DNA of 64,000 bases from Pseudolactococcus raffinolactis NBRC 100932 (GCF_001591765.1 NZ_BCVN01000003.1:33600-97599); one strand, 5' to 3'; positions 31,286-41,212 are shown, numbered from the stretch's first letter. Numbers and translations: made by a program. Notes: generated from the letters alone by a model not told the origin.

Positions 31286-31416
31286 ATATCCAAACGATTG
31301 TCATTTTTGCCCTAGCCATCGCAGGTGCGGGCTATGCCTTTTATAAATTCATCAAGTCACGTGGTGCTTGTGAAGATTGCGGCTGTTCTTGTCCAGTTAA
31401 AGAGCAGATGAAATAA
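31282..31416 (+). CDS. FeoB-associated small Cys-rich membrane protein
   Basis: A 44-residue protein: one membrane helix (about 4-20), a basic stretch FYKFIKSRG and a Cys cluster CEDCGCSC. Its ATG overlaps the feoB stop (ATGA, 31282-31285), as is usual for FeoB-associated Cys-rich proteins in Firmicutes. It probably assists FeoB on the cytoplasmic side, perhaps in metal handoff, which is not proven. Confidence 0.8.
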   Translation: MNIQTIVIFALAIAGAGYAFYKFIKSRGACEDCGCSCPVKEQMK

Positions 31417-31419
31417 AAC

Positions 31420-31443
31420 ATATTCAAACTAATGTTTGAATAT
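31420..31443. promoter_or_regulatory. CadC operator 1 (may also end the feo transcript)
   Basis: ATATTCAAAC-TAAT-GTTTGAATAT is a perfect dyad containing TCAAA-N6-TTTGA, the same spacing as known CadC sites. It is followed by GCTTTTTCTTT, so in RNA it may also work as a terminator for feo. Confidence 0.75.
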
Positions 31444-31464
31444 GCTTTTTCTTTATGTTAAACT
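31436..31464 (+). promoter_or_regulatory. cadCA promoter
   Basis: TTGAAT at 31436-31441 and TAAACT at 31459-31464, 17-base spacer. The -35 box lies inside operator 1. Confidence 0.65.
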
Positions 31465-31469
31465 AAAGA

Positions 31470-31492
31470 TTATCAAATGAACGTTTGAATAA
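31470..31492. promoter_or_regulatory. CadC operator 2
   Basis: TCAAA-TGAACG-TTTGA has the same N6 spacing as operator 1 and lies just downstream of the -10 box, immediately before the cadC ribosome site. Confidence 0.7.
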
Positions 31493-31507
31493 TAGGAGGA
31501 CTAGAAA

Positions 31508-31873
31508 ATGCGTGAAGATAGTTGTGAGATAACATGTTTTGATGAAGAAAAGGTTCAAGTGGTCCAAGAATCACTAGCGGCCTATGATACTTTTTCGATT
31601 AGTCAGCTCTTCAAAGTGTTAGCAGATGAACGACGTCTTAAAATTTTGTATGCCTTGACAACACAAGAGAGACTTTGTGTTTGTGATGTCGCTCTTATCA
31701 TCGGCGCGACGGTAGCGACAACGTCTCATCACTTGCGCGCCTTGCGTAAGTTGTCAATTCTGACCCATGAAAAAGTGGGTAAAATGGTTTACTATCAACT
31801 TAACAATCCAATCATTGAACGGCTTGTTTTAGATGCCATGACGCAAGAAAAAGAGGTGGTCACCTATGGCTAA
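31508..31873 (+). CDS. cadC: ArsR/SmtB-family metal-responsive repressor CadC
   Basis: A 121-residue winged-helix repressor. [25 protein letters not shown] contains the Cys pair of the alpha-3N metal site and the recognition helix, and the N-terminal Cys residues ([11 protein letters not shown]) complete the CadC-type site for Cd, Pb or Zn. Metal binding releases it from DNA. AGGAGG precedes the ATG. The two TCAAA-N6-TTTGA dyads upstream are its likely sites. It overlaps cadA by eight bases. Confidence 0.9.
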   Translation: MREDSCEITCFDEEKVQVVQESLAAYDTFSISQLFKVLADERRLKILYALTTQERLCVCDVALIIGATVATTSHHLRALRKLSILTHEKVGKMVYYQLNNPIIERLVLDAMTQEKEVVTYG

Positions 31874-33977
31874 ATCAGAGACAAGGCGTTACCGGCTGAC
31901 AGGACTATCCTGTACAAGTTGCTCGGCCAAGTTTGAGAAAAATGTGCAGGAACTGGAAGGGGTTAGTGAAGCCAAAGTCAATTACGGTGCTGCTAAATTA
32001 ACCGTTACGGGTCAGGCAAGTATTGCTGAGCTAGAACAAGCTGGAGCATTTGACAATATCAAGGTCAAACCGGAACAAGAAATAGACACTGAAGCAAGGC
32101 ATCAGAAACCCGCTTTCTGGCGCGAGAATCGTAGCCAATTGATTGCGGCAGTTTTGATTGTCTTGGCTTTTGTCAGCCAGTTGACCATGATCGGAGAACC
32201 GCATTTTCTGACAGCAAGTCTGTTTATCGCAGCTATCATCATTGGCGGTTATGCCCTATTTATCGAAGGCATCAAAGATCTCATCAAGTTTGACTTTTCA
32301 ATGGCAACCTTGATGACCATTGCCATAATTGGTGCGGCCTTGATTGGTGACTTTGCTGAAGGTGCGATTGTCGTGATTCTTTTTGCCATCAGTGAAACGC
32401 TTGAGCGTTATGCCGCTGATCGTGCTCGCCAATCCATTTCTAGCTTGGTCAAGGTAGCGCCAAAAGTCGCAACGATTCGCCGCAATGACCTTGAGCAGAC
32501 GATTGCAGTACAGGACATTCAAATCAATGATGTTATGCTGATTAAGCCTGGTCAAAAAATTGCCATGGATGGTATCGTGATTAAAGGGGAGTCAACGGTT
32601 AATCAAGCCGCCATTACAGGGGAAGCTTTACCGGTTGATAAACAACTCTCAGACGAAGTCTTTGCAGGAACCCTTAACGAAGCAGGTTACCTAGAAGTTC
32701 AAGTCACAAAACGTGCAGCAGATACAACCCTTGCGAAAATTATCCAACTCGTCGAAGCAGCCCAGGGCGAACGCGCACCAGCCCAAGCTTTTGTTGACAA
32801 GTTTGCAAAAATCTACACCCCATTCATCATCTTATTAGCGACCTTAATCATCATCCTCCCACCCTTATTTTTCGGTGGCGACTGGCAGAGATGGTTCTAC
32901 CAAGGTCTATCCGTCCTAGTCGTCGGCTGTCCGTGCTCTTTAGTCATTTCAACTCCAGTTTCTATCGTGTCGGCCATTGGCAACGCTGCGCGTCATGGTG
33001 TCTTAGTTAAAGGCGGGATCTATTTAGAAGAAATGGGAAAACTTCAAGCCATTGCCTTTGATAAAACGGGTACGCTAACAGAAGGTAAGCCTACAGTGAC
33101 TGACTTTGTTGTGCTAGATGACCAGTTTGAAGCAACTGATCTACTTCAGAAAATCTCAGCCTTGGAAATCTATTCTCAACATCCTCTTGCCTCTGCTATC
33201 GTAGCACTCAGCCAAAAACGAGGCATTGATGCGACACCGATTAGCATTGAGAATTTCAAGTCACTCACGGGTCGTGGTGTACAGGGGGATATATATGGCA
33301 TCACCTACTTGATTGGTAGTCCAACATTGTTTGTATCGGATTCGAAAATTGATACCATTAAACAAGATTTCCACCGAAAAAGTAAAACAGTGATCTATTT
33401 CGGTACAAGTGATCAAGTGCTAGCTGTTATTGGCCTGCAAGATGCCGTGCGTCAAAACAGTCGCCAAACCATACAAGCCTTACAAACACTGGGCGTTAAA
33501 GAGACGGTCATGTTGACAGGAGATAATCAAGCCACAGCAGATCAGATTGGCCGAGAAGTTGGCGTATCAGCAGTCAAGGCAAACCTAATGCCAACAGATA
33601 AATTAAAAGAGATTCAGGCCTTACAAGCGACTTTCGGTCGGGTTGCTATGATTGGGGATGGCGTGAATGATGCACCAGCCTTAGCTATGGCAAATGTTGG
33701 GATTGCTATGGGTGTCGCTGGAACGGATACGGCATTGGAAACAGCAGATATCACCTTGATGGGCGATGATTTAGCAAGACTACCTTTTATCGTCAGACTG
33801 AGCCGCAGCACTTTAAGAACCATTAAACAGAATATTACTTTTTCATTAGCCCTGAAAGTAATTGCTTTGTTACTGGTGATTCCAGGGTGGTTGACACTTT
33901 GGATAGCCATTCTAGCCGACATGGGCGCAACGATTTTAGTGACCTTGAATGGGATTCGCTTGATGCGTGTGAAGTAG
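31866..33977 (+). CDS. cadA: Cadmium/zinc-exporting P1B-type ATPase
   Basis: A 703-residue heavy-metal pump. The N-terminal HMA domain has [10 protein letters not shown] (Cys16, Cys19). Membrane metal site CPC is at Cys355/Cys357 ([10 protein letters not shown]), the phosphorylated Asp399 is in DKTGTLTEG, then a SQHPLASAI motif, and [11 protein letters not shown]. It exports Cd2+, Zn2+ and Pb2+. CPC plus the CadC partner favour Cd/Zn over copper. Confidence 0.94.
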   Translation: MAKSETRRYRLTGLSCTSCSAKFEKNVQELEGVSEAKVNYGAAKLTVTGQASIAELEQAGAFDNIKVKPEQEIDTEARHQKPAFWRENRSQLIAAVLIVLAFVSQLTMIGEPHFLTASLFIAAIIIGGYALFIEGIKDLIKFDFSMATLMTIAIIGAALIGDFAEGAIVVILFAISETLERYAADRARQSISSLVKVAPKVATIRRNDLEQTIAVQDIQINDVMLIKPGQKIAMDGIVIKGESTVNQAAITGEALPVDKQLSDEVFAGTLNEAGYLEVQVTKRAADTTLAKIIQLVEAAQGERAPAQAFVDKFAKIYTPFIILLATLIIILPPLFFGGDWQRWFYQGLSVLVVGCPCSLVISTPVSIVSAIGNAARHGVLVKGGIYLEEMGKLQAIAFDKTGTLTEGKPTVTDFVVLDDQFEATDLLQKISALEIYSQHPLASAIVALSQKRGIDATPISIENFKSLTGRGVQGDIYGITYLIGSPTLFVSDSKIDTIKQDFHRKSKTVIYFGTSDQVLAVIGLQDAVRQNSRQTIQALQTLGVKETVMLTGDNQATADQIGREVGVSAVKANLMPTDKLKEIQALQATFGRVAMIGDGVNDAPALAMANVGIAMGVAGTDTALETADITLMGDDLARLPFIVRLSRSTLRTIKQNITFSLALKVIALLLVIPGWLTLWIAILADMGATILVTLNGIRLMRVK

Positions 33978-34068
33978 TTGTTATAGGCAAAAAGACTTGT
34001 TTTGGCGACCTTAAAAAAATAAAATGAGTAAAATAGAGTATTTCGCTCATAATAAATGTTTTTTTCGC

Positions 34069-34097
34069 TTGACAACTTGTCAGAATAATCGTAAAAT
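34069..34097 (+). promoter_or_regulatory. trp operon promoter
   Basis: TTGACA at 34069-34074 and TAAAAT at 34092-34097, 17-base spacer, directly before the T-box leader. Confidence 0.85.
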
Positions 34098-34104
34098 TAG
34101 AACA

Positions 34105-34400
34105 ATAGCAGAAGAAGTAGCGAGATAATAGGACTTTCAGGGACTTGTCGGTGATTGCGAGACAAGAGTTCGATCACGTGAATGGGCTGCAATGTGTGAG
34201 CTGATCTAGAGATGAGTTCAATCTTGGTTCGAAACGATAAGAATCACGTAGGTGCCCGATATCGCACAATCCCTTGCTTGAGGGAGATGAGATGTAGAGA
34301 AATGCTATTTCAGATAGGTTTTTTCGCTACAAATTGAGGTGGCACCGCGTGTGATAACGTCCTCGACGAAAGTTAAGTCTTTCGTCGAGGACTTTTTGTA
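34105..34400 (+). promoter_or_regulatory. T-box riboswitch, tryptophan (UGG specifier)
   Basis: A 295-base leader filling the gap between cadA and trpE. The T-box core TGGCACCGCG (34340-34349) is present. A terminator with 14-base stem arms at 34359-34372 and 34379-34392 ends in T5. In stem I the bases GTGAATGGGC give a candidate TGG specifier at 34183-34185, after a distal loop near 34147-34166. Uncharged tRNA-Trp would favour antitermination and trp expression. Confidence 0.92.
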
Positions 34401-34416
34401 TAGAAAGAGCAAGTTT

Positions 34417-35793
34417 ATGACTTTAAAAAAAACGATTAACGCAGACATTATCACACCAATTCTAGCTTATTTGAGATTGGAGTTGAAACACAAGCTGATC
34501 TTGGAATCCATTCCACGTGAAAAGGAAAATTCACGCTACTCCATGATTGCTTACAATCCTGTGCATGAAATTAAGTTTGAAAATGGCGTGTTGACGGATA
34601 ATGGTCAGGTCAAAACAGGTGATCCACTCGATTATCTGGGTGAGTTGACTGTTAAAAATACTGAGGCTTCAAGCCTACCATTTACGGGCGGAGCCATTGG
34701 TTTTGTGAGTTATGACACCATTTCCTTCTATGAATATATCGGGGAGATTCCTGAGGATGTGATTGGGACGCCGGATTTGCATTTTTTCCTATATGAGTCA
34801 TATCTGATTTTCGACCATAAAAAGGAGCAGATTACGATCGTCGAGTCGGATATTTACAGTGGGCGCTCGGAACTTGATCAGGAATTGGCCATGGCCTTGG
34901 TGCTGTCAAACCTGACGCGACCGCATAAAAATGAATTTGAAACAGTTAAGCTCAATCCTTTATCATTTACGAGTAATACGGCAAAGGCAGAGTTTATGGG
35001 GATGGTTGAGCAGGCGCAGACTTATATCAAAAATGGCGATATGTTCCAGATCGTTCTCAGTCAACGTTTGACGAGCCAGATTACGGGCAATCCCTTTGAT
35101 TACTATCGCAATCTACGCCTGACCAATCCGTCAAATTACCTGTATTTCCTAGATTTTGGCGATTATCAAATCATGGGTGCCAGTCCTGAAAGTCTCGTGT
35201 CTGTCAAAAATGGCGTGGTGACAACTAATCCGATTGCGGGAACACGACCGCGCGGCGCTGATGAGGCAGAAGATGATGCCTTATCCAAAGATTTGCTAGG
35301 GGATCAAAAAGAAGTCGCGGAGCATCGGATGCTAGTCGACCTAGGCCGTAATGACATCGGGAAGATTTCTAAAGTTGGTACGGTCAAAGTAACTAAATAC
35401 ATGGAAGTTGAGTATTTCCGCTATGTTATGCACCTGACCAGCGTTGTCAAAGGGGAGCTTTTAGATAGCGTTTCTAGCCTAGATGCCCTCAAGTCAACCT
35501 TGCCGGCAGGGACCGTATCAGGCGCACCAAAAATCCGCGCCATGCAACGGATTTACGAGTTAGAAAAAACAAAACGTGGCATTTATGCAGGTGCCATCGG
35601 CTATCTGTCGAGCAACTCAGATATGGATTTCGCCATCGCCCTGAGAACAATGGTTCTAAAAGATGGCAAAGCACACGCCCAAGCAGGCGCCGGTATCGTC
35701 TTTGACAGCGTCCCAGAAAACGAATATCAGGAAACCCTGAACAAGGCCAAAGCCATGACCAAGATTGGAGAAAGTAATGATTTTATTAGTTGA
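34417..35793 (+). CDS. trpE: Anthranilate synthase component I
   Basis: A 458-residue chorismate-using subunit making anthranilate with TrpG. The feedback site near the N terminus reads LILESI (LLES type), and the chorismate-binding core includes QIVLSQR, GASPESLV, PIAGTRPRG and LPAGTVSGAPKIRAM. Start chosen at ATG 34417, after AGAAAGAG; an in-frame ATG further upstream lies inside the T-box terminator. It overlaps trpG by 17 bases. Confidence 0.96.
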   Translation: MTLKKTINADIITPILAYLRLELKHKLILESIPREKENSRYSMIAYNPVHEIKFENGVLTDNGQVKTGDPLDYLGELTVKNTEASSLPFTGGAIGFVSYDTISFYEYIGEIPEDVIGTPDLHFFLYESYLIFDHKKEQITIVESDIYSGRSELDQELAMALVLSNLTRPHKNEFETVKLNPLSFTSNTAKAEFMGMVEQAQTYIKNGDMFQIVLSQRLTSQITGNPFDYYRNLRLTNPSNYLYFLDFGDYQIMGASPESLVSVKNGVVTTNPIAGTRPRGADEAEDDALSKDLLGDQKEVAEHRMLVDLGRNDIGKISKVGTVKVTKYMEVEYFRYVMHLTSVVKGELLDSVSSLDALKSTLPAGTVSGAPKIRAMQRIYELEKTKRGIYAGAIGYLSSNSDMDFAIALRTMVLKDGKAHAQAGAGIVFDSVPENEYQETLNKAKAMTKIGESNDFIS

Positions 35794-36334
35794 TAACTAC
35801 GATAGTTTTACCTATAATTTAGCCCAATACATCGGCGAATTTTCCGAAGTTAAGGTTTTGCGAAATGACGACCGAGACCTCTACGACGTGGCCGAGGCGG
35901 CAGATAAAATCGTCTTTTCACCAGGACCTGGTTGGCCTGCTGACGCCGGCAGAATGGAAGAGATGATCCGTGACTTTGCCGGCAAGAAACCAATCCTAGG
36001 TATCTGTCTCGGACATCAAGCTATTGCTGAAGTATTTGGTGGCAAATTAGATTTGGCGCAACGTATCATGCACGGCAAAACTTCCATGGCTGAAAGGTTG
36101 CAAGATACACCATTATTGGCAGGCATTCCCAAAACGCATGAAATCATGCGCTATCATTCCATCGTGATTTCAGAGATGCCAGCAGATTTTGATATCTTAT
36201 CGAAAACAACTGATGACCACGAAATTATGGCGATACAACATAAAACCCTACAGATTTTTGGGATGCAATATCATCCAGAAAGTATTGGCACGCCTGATGG
36301 GCTTAAGATGATTGAGAATTTTGTGGGGTTGTGA
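35777..36334 (+). CDS. trpG: Anthranilate synthase component II (glutamine amidotransferase)
   Basis: A 185-residue class I amidotransferase supplying ammonia from glutamine. Starts MILLVDNYDSFTYNLAQY; nucleophile Cys in LGICLGHQA, His/Glu pair in MQYHPESIGT. The ATG at 35777 follows GGAGAAAG within trpE. May also serve folate synthesis (PabA) in organisms with a single copy. Confidence 0.95.
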   Translation: MILLVDNYDSFTYNLAQYIGEFSEVKVLRNDDRDLYDVAEAADKIVFSPGPGWPADAGRMEEMIRDFAGKKPILGICLGHQAIAEVFGGKLDLAQRIMHGKTSMAERLQDTPLLAGIPKTHEIMRYHSIVISEMPADFDILSKTTDDHEIMAIQHKTLQIFGMQYHPESIGTPDGLKMIENFVGL

Positions 36335-36370
36335 GCGTAACTCGCAGATAGAAAGCAAAGGACAAATAAT

Positions 36371-37375
36371 ATGAAAGAAAATCTAGTCAAACTCATGAAC
36401 CGTGAGGATCTCTCACGTTACGAAGTCAATCAAATGGCAAATGCTATGTTTAATGGTGAGCTGACGGATTCACAACTTTCAGCAATTCTCATCGCCCTTG
36501 CGATGAAAGGCGAAACAGTTGATGAAATGGCGGGGATTGTGGATGTTGTCCGTGACAAAGCCTTGAAAATTCCAACAACTGTGACGACCGCCATGGACAA
36601 CTGTGGTACAGGTGGTGATTTGTCCTTTTCATTTAATGTGTCGACGACATCAGCATTTGTCCTAGCTGCCGGTGGTGTGAAAATGGCAAAGCATGGCAAT
36701 CGCTCGATTTCTTCTAAATCTGGTTCGGCTGACGTGCTAGAAGCACTCGGTATCAATCTCTATCACACACCAGATGAACTGGCTGAGATTTTTGATCAGA
36801 CGGGGCTAGTCTTTCTCTTTGCCCAACATGTGCATCCCAATATGCGTTATGTCATGCCAGTTCGGCGTGAGCTGGAGGTTCGCACGGTGCTCAATCTCAT
36901 CGGTCCTTTCACAAATCCAGTCGATCTCGATACCCAGTTACTCGGAACCTCTCGTCCCGACCTTTTAACAACGACGGCTGAAGTCCTGAAATCATTGGGA
37001 CGGCGACGTGCCGTGGTCGTGAGTGGGCCAAATAATATGGATGAGGCGAGTCTGGACGGCGTGAATCGCTATGCGCTGCTGGATGAGACCGGCGAGATTA
37101 CGGTGCATGAGTTCGATCATGAGAGTCTGGGGATGCCGCGCGTGACCCTGCAGGAGATTCGCGGTGGCGAGGGTAAGGAAAATGCGGTGATTCTCAAGTC
37201 CGTGCTCAATAACGAGCCGAGTCCTTTCTTGGAAGTGACGGTTTTGAATGCCGGTCTAGGTTTTTTTGCTAATGGTTGTGTGACAACGATATCGGAAGGC
37301 GTTGCCAAAGCGCGTGATGTGATTGCGAGCGGTGCCGCAATGGCTAAGTTAGTCGAAATGCAAGAGTTGAAATGA
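36371..37375 (+). CDS. trpD: Anthranilate phosphoribosyltransferase
   Basis: A 334-residue enzyme joining PRPP and anthranilate. DNCGTGGDLSFSFNVST binds PRPP, and KHGNRSISSKSGSADVLEALG and NLIGPFTNP are conserved. TGA at its end overlaps the next gene by four bases. Its stretch around 37000-37250 uses more GC-rich codons than nearby genes, without other signs of transfer. Confidence 0.95.
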   Translation: MKENLVKLMNREDLSRYEVNQMANAMFNGELTDSQLSAILIALAMKGETVDEMAGIVDVVRDKALKIPTTVTTAMDNCGTGGDLSFSFNVSTTSAFVLAAGGVKMAKHGNRSISSKSGSADVLEALGINLYHTPDELAEIFDQTGLVFLFAQHVHPNMRYVMPVRRELEVRTVLNLIGPFTNPVDLDTQLLGTSRPDLLTTTAEVLKSLGRRRAVVVSGPNNMDEASLDGVNRYALLDETGEITVHEFDHESLGMPRVTLQEIRGGEGKENAVILKSVLNNEPSPFLEVTVLNAGLGFFANGCVTTISEGVAKARDVIASGAAMAKLVEMQELK

Positions 37376-37662
37376 TGGCTGAAAGTCTGACTCAAGTTCG
37401 TGCTGAAATTGATAAAATCGACGACGCTCTGATTGGTTTGATTGCGAAACGTGGTGAGTTCGTCAAGCAAGCTGCGACTTTTAAAAAGACAGCAGCGCAA
37501 GTAGCAGCGCCTGAACGTGTGCAGCAAGTGATTGATAAAGTGACCAAACTCGCGACTGAAAAGGGCGCTGATACACAGCTTGTCGAAAATCTCTATCGTC
37601 AAATGATAGAGGATTTTATTAGGATTGAACATCAGGCGCTTAAGGCTAATCTTAAAGATTAG
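37372..37662 (+). CDS. Chorismate mutase-type protein (AroQ fold) inside the trp operon
   Basis: A 96-residue all-helical AroQ protein: LTQVRAEIDKIDDALIGLIAKRGEFVKQAATFKK then APERV and IEDFIRIE. Arg10, Arg27 and Arg49 match active-site arginines. It would turn chorismate into prephenate for Phe/Tyr, competing with TrpE. The FVKQAATFKK and APERV features also recall PchB isochorismate-pyruvate lyase, so the reaction is not certain. Its ATG overlaps the trpD stop, so it is expressed with trp genes. Not part of the standard trpEGDCFBA set. Confidence 0.8.
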   Translation: MMAESLTQVRAEIDKIDDALIGLIAKRGEFVKQAATFKKTAAQVAAPERVQQVIDKVTKLATEKGADTQLVENLYRQMIEDFIRIEHQALKANLKD

Positions 37663-37691
37663 TTTACCGTGCAGTAAAGGAAAAACAAGTA

Positions 37692-38462
37692 ATGGAAAAT
37701 TTTCTCGAAAAAATATTAGCAGAAAAGCAAATCGAAGTGGCAGAGATGGTCATGGAAAGGCCTGGAAAAGTTCGGGAAGTCAAGGGATTTATCGAGCGAC
37801 TGCGTGACAATCCTGAGACCTTACAGGTGATTGGCGAAGTAAAACGTGCCTCACCGTCACTTGGTGCTATCAATATGACTGTCGATGTCTTAGAGCAAGC
37901 GACAAGTTATGCAGCGGCGAGTGTTTCAGCTATTTCAGTTTTAACAGACCCTGTTTTTTTCAAGGGATCGATTGACGATTTGCGCTTGGTTGCCCAAAAC
38001 GTTGACGTGCCGGTGTTGAACAAGGATTTTATCATTGATAAAAAGCAGATTGCGCGTGCGGTCAACAGTGGGGCAACGATTGTCTTGTTGATCGTTGCTT
38101 GCCTGACTGAAAAAGACTTGCAAGACTTGTATGACTATGCCATTTCGCTCGGTTTAGAAGTCTTGGTTGAAGTGCACAATGTTGAAGAACTAGCTGTTGC
38201 ACATCGTATCAATGCTGAGTTGATTGGCGTTAATAATCGCAATCTCAAGACATTCGAAGTCAGTCTTCAGAATAGTCTTGACTTGGTCGCCTTACAAGAA
38301 TCTGGTCGCTTTTATATCTCAGAGTCTGGGATTAAGTCACCTGTTGAAGCTAGAAAAGTTGCCCATGATTTCCGTGCAGTCCTCGTTGGCGAAGCCTTGA
38401 TGAAAGATGGCAAGCCGAAAGCAGCGGCGAAAGGGCTTCAGGTCAAGCGCCATGTGGATTAA
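37692..38462 (+). CDS. trpC: Indole-3-glycerol phosphate synthase
   Basis: A 256-residue TIM barrel. GEVKRASPSLGAI, ISVLTDPVFFKGS, NKDFIIDKKQI, LEVLVEVHNVEEL, GVNNRNLKTFEV and ISESGIKSP are the conserved catalytic and phosphate-binding segments. AAAGGAA precedes the ATG by about ten bases. It ends overlapping trpF by 11 bases. Confidence 0.96.
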   Translation: MENFLEKILAEKQIEVAEMVMERPGKVREVKGFIERLRDNPETLQVIGEVKRASPSLGAINMTVDVLEQATSYAAASVSAISVLTDPVFFKGSIDDLRLVAQNVDVPVLNKDFIIDKKQIARAVNSGATIVLLIVACLTEKDLQDLYDYAISLGLEVLVEVHNVEELAVAHRINAELIGVNNRNLKTFEVSLQNSLDLVALQESGRFYISESGIKSPVEARKVAHDFRAVLVGEALMKDGKPKAAAKGLQVKRHVD

Positions 38463-39069
38463 AATTTGCGGTTTATCAACACACGCAGCTGTTGATATGG
38501 CGGTGGCATCTGGGGCGACGCATATCGGCTTTGTATTCGCCGAAAGCAAGCGCCAAGTCACGCCAGAATATGCCAAATATTTGGCAAAAGATGTGCCGAA
38601 AACAGTCAAAAAAGTCGGCTTATTTGTGAATGAAGACTTGGCAGTTGTCCAAGAAGTGGTAGCCAAAGTCGGGCTCGACATGGTGCAACTTCACGGGCAA
38701 GAAAACGCGGACTATGCGGCGCAAGTCGGTGTACCCGCTATTAAGGCTTTTGGTATCAAAGATGGTAAAATACTAGCTGCCATCGCCGATTTTAGAGCAC
38801 ACACAATTCTATTAGATGCCCCACCAGCTCAATTTGCCGGTGGCAGTGGTCACTCTTTTGATTGGGACAAGGTTGATTTGACTGCCTTGGACGGCTACAA
38901 ATTTTTTGTAGCCGGAGGCTTGAATCCCGAGAACGTCAGTCAAGCCATTTCTATTTTTAATCCGACTGGGGTTGATGTGTCTAGTGGGGTTGAGAGTGAT
39001 GGACAGAAAGATTTGGCTAAAATAGAACATTTTATCTCATCTGCACAAACTAAATGTCATAAACGATAA
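38452..39069 (+). CDS. trpF: Phosphoribosylanthranilate isomerase
   Basis: A 205-residue TIM barrel starting MWIKICGLSTHAAVDMAVASGA, with FVFAESKRQV, VGLFVNED, VQLHGQEN, and VDVSSGVESDGQKD. The ATG at 38452 lies inside the trpC end; an in-frame start further up would be within trpC coding. Catalytic Cys in KICGL. Confidence 0.94.
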   Translation: MWIKICGLSTHAAVDMAVASGATHIGFVFAESKRQVTPEYAKYLAKDVPKTVKKVGLFVNEDLAVVQEVVAKVGLDMVQLHGQENADYAAQVGVPAIKAFGIKDGKILAAIADFRAHTILLDAPPAQFAGGSGHSFDWDKVDLTALDGYKFFVAGGLNPENVSQAISIFNPTGVDVSSGVESDGQKDLAKIEHFISSAQTKCHKR

Positions 39070-39106
39070 GCTATCTCAAGCATATTATAACGTATAAGGA
39101 GACACC

Positions 39107-40345
39107 ATGATCTACCAAAACCCTGACCAAGCCGGTTTCTTCGGCACCTACGGCGGCACCTTCGTACCAGAAACATTAATGTACGCCGTCAAAGAACTCA
39201 AAGCTGCCTATGAGGCTAGTAAAACGGATGAAGCTTTCCAAGCCGAATTATCAGACCTACTCAAAAACTATGTCGGTCGTGAAAATCCCCTTTACTTTGC
39301 GAAAAATCTGACTGAAAAATGTGGTGGCGCTAAAATCTACCTCAAACGTGAAGACCTCAATCATACAGGCGCACACAAAATTAATAATGCCCTAGCACAA
39401 GTCATGCTTGCCAAAAAAATGGGCAAGAATAAAATTATCGCTGAAACAGGTGCCGGACAACATGGTGTTGCAACAGCAACCGCTGCTGCACTCTTTGGCA
39501 TGGACTGTAAAATCTACATGGGTGCTATCGACGTGCAACGCCAAGAACTAAACGTTTTCCGCATGCAACTTTTAGGTGCAGAAGTTGTGCCTGTAACTGA
39601 TGGCTCTAGTGTCCTCAAAGATGCGGTCAATGCCGCCCTTCGTGCTTGGGTTGAAAGTGTTGAAGACACCCACTACATCTTAGGTACAGCTGCTGGTCCA
39701 GCTCCTTTCCCAGAAATGGTGCGTGATTTCCAAGCCATCATTGGACGTGAATCGCGTGCGCAAATCCTCGAAAAAGAAGGCAAACTCCCTGCCGCTGTTG
39801 TGGCTTGTGTTGGCGGTGGGTCAAACGCAGCTGGACTTTTCTATCCTTTTGTCAATGATGCATCAGTTGCTATGATCGGTGTAGAAGCGGCTGGTCGTGG
39901 TCTTGATAGCGGAGAAACAGCAGCCTCTATCAACCGTGGCACAGACGGTGTTCTTCATGGCAATATTATGCGCTTGCTGCAAGATGAAAATGGTCAGGTG
40001 CAAGAAGCTTACAGCATTTCAGCCGGTTTGGATTATCCAGGCCTTGGTCCTGAGCACTGTCACTGGAACGAAACGGGTCGAGCAGAGTACATCTCAGCTA
40101 CTGACGATGAAGCATTAGCTGGGTTCAAAATGCTATGCGTCACTGAAGGCATCATCCCTGCGCTAGAAAGTTCACACGCCATTTCCCAACTGCCAAGCTT
40201 GGCGAAACGCTACGGCAAAGATGAGAGCATCATCGTCTGCCTCAGCGGTCGCGGTGACAAGGATGTCGCGCAGATCAAAGCTCGCGCTGAAAATCATGAT
40301 ACTGAAAGCGGTGCGATATCGTCGCAAACTTTTGTAGAAAATTAG
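39107..40345 (+). CDS. trpB: Tryptophan synthase beta chain
   Basis: A 412-residue PLP enzyme joining indole and serine. Pyridoxal Lys in [18 protein letters not shown], phosphate loop [10 protein letters not shown], and C-terminal CLSGRGDKD. The core should end soon after VAQIKARAE; the final codons (from about 40311) and the stop at 40343-40345 are supplied by a hairpin element that also occurs upstream of atpA. So the last ten or so residues look like an element-derived extension. Confidence 0.95.
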   Translation: MIYQNPDQAGFFGTYGGTFVPETLMYAVKELKAAYEASKTDEAFQAELSDLLKNYVGRENPLYFAKNLTEKCGGAKIYLKREDLNHTGAHKINNALAQVMLAKKMGKNKIIAETGAGQHGVATATAAALFGMDCKIYMGAIDVQRQELNVFRMQLLGAEVVPVTDGSSVLKDAVNAALRAWVESVEDTHYILGTAAGPAPFPEMVRDFQAIIGRESRAQILEKEGKLPAAVVACVGGGSNAAGLFYPFVNDASVAMIGVEAAGRGLDSGETAASINRGTDGVLHGNIMRLLQDENGQVQEAYSISAGLDYPGLGPEHCHWNETGRAEYISATDDEALAGFKMLCVTEGIIPALESSHAISQLPSLAKRYGKDESIIVCLSGRGDKDVAQIKARAENHDTESGAISSQTFVEN

Positions 40346-40414
40346 GAATTTGCTGGTTCTGCGCTTGCGCAGGTTCACAAATTATCTATTTTCCTAAGAA
40401 GTTAGCTTGAAGTT
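40311..40414 (+). repeat. Intergenic hairpin element, copy C (trpB-trpA)
   Basis: A 104-base unit beginning GTGCGATATCGTCGCAAAC and ending AGTTAGCTTGAAGTT, aligned end to end with 3881-3983. The apex is GGTTCTGCGCTTGCGCAGG, whose stem bases differ from the other copies in a compensatory way. Its first 35 bases form the 3' end of trpB. Confidence 0.75.
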
Positions 40415-40435
40415 CAACTATAGGAGAATTTTAAG

Positions 40436-41209
40436 ATGAAAACCTTACGACAACACTTAGAAACACTCAAATCAGCTGGGAAAACCCTAGTCGTACCCTA
40501 TATCATGGCCGGCGATCACGCAAATGGCATCGCGGGACTCCCTGAAACGATCGACTTTTTGGTGGCCAATGGTGCCAGCACCATTGAGGTCGGTATCCCT
40601 TTTTCAGATCCAGTAGCAGATGGCCCTGTGATTGAATTAGCGGGGATTCGTGCTTTGAAAAATGGGACGACTTTGACAAACGCCATCGAAACCCTGAAAA
40701 CCATCAAAACAGATGTGCCACTGGTCATCATGTCTTATTTCAATCCAATCTACAAATACGGCATCGAAAAATTTGTCAACGACCTCAAAGATACACCGGT
40801 CAAAGGCTTGATTTTACCCGATGTCCCACGTGAACATGAAAATATGATTGCACCGTTTTTAACAAACACTGACATTGCTCTGGTGCCACTTGTGACTTTG
40901 ACTAGTATTCCAGAACGCCAAGCTGAATTAGTAAAAGATGCCAAAGGCTTCATCTATGCTGTGACGGTCAATGGTGTCACAGGAGCTGGTCACGATTATC
41001 GAGCGGATTTGAATCAACACTTGGCAAAATTATCTGAGATTTCTGATGCGCCTGTTTTAGCTGGTTTTGGTGTGTCATCTATCACACATGTTGAAAATTT
41101 CCGCAAAGCGGTTGATGGCGTCATCGTCGGATCTTACATTGTTAAGGGATTACACGACGGCAAAACAGATGAAATTGCTGATTTTTTACAAAAAGCGAGT
41201 CAAATCTAA
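40436..41209 (+). CDS. trpA: Tryptophan synthase alpha chain
   Basis: A 257-residue TIM barrel that frees indole. Catalytic Glu in [19 protein letters not shown], Asp in [11 protein letters not shown], then [10 protein letters not shown] and GFGVSS. AGGAG precedes the ATG. Last gene of the trp operon. Confidence 0.96.
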   Translation: MKTLRQHLETLKSAGKTLVVPYIMAGDHANGIAGLPETIDFLVANGASTIEVGIPFSDPVADGPVIELAGIRALKNGTTLTNAIETLKTIKTDVPLVIMSYFNPIYKYGIEKFVNDLKDTPVKGLILPDVPREHENMIAPFLTNTDIALVPLVTLTSIPERQAELVKDAKGFIYAVTVNGVTGAGHDYRADLNQHLAKLSEISDAPVLAGFGVSSITHVENFRKAVDGVIVGSYIVKGLHDGKTDEIADFLQKASQI

Positions 41210-41212
41210 AAT

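Noticed and set aside
33614..34075. 153-residue minus frame over the cadA end
   Set aside because: Antisense to the conserved [11 protein letters not shown] region and AT-rich spacer; no ribosome site.
34105..34400. Leader peptide attenuator before trpE
   Set aside because: No short Trp-rich ORF; the T-box core and specifier explain the leader.
36960..37250. Possible foreign segment within trpD because of more GC-rich codons
   Set aside because: The protein is continuous and typical of TrpD; other genes such as xseA show similar local swings.
37117..37632. 171-residue minus frame over trpD and the mutase gene
   Set aside because: Antisense to two well-supported genes, no motif.
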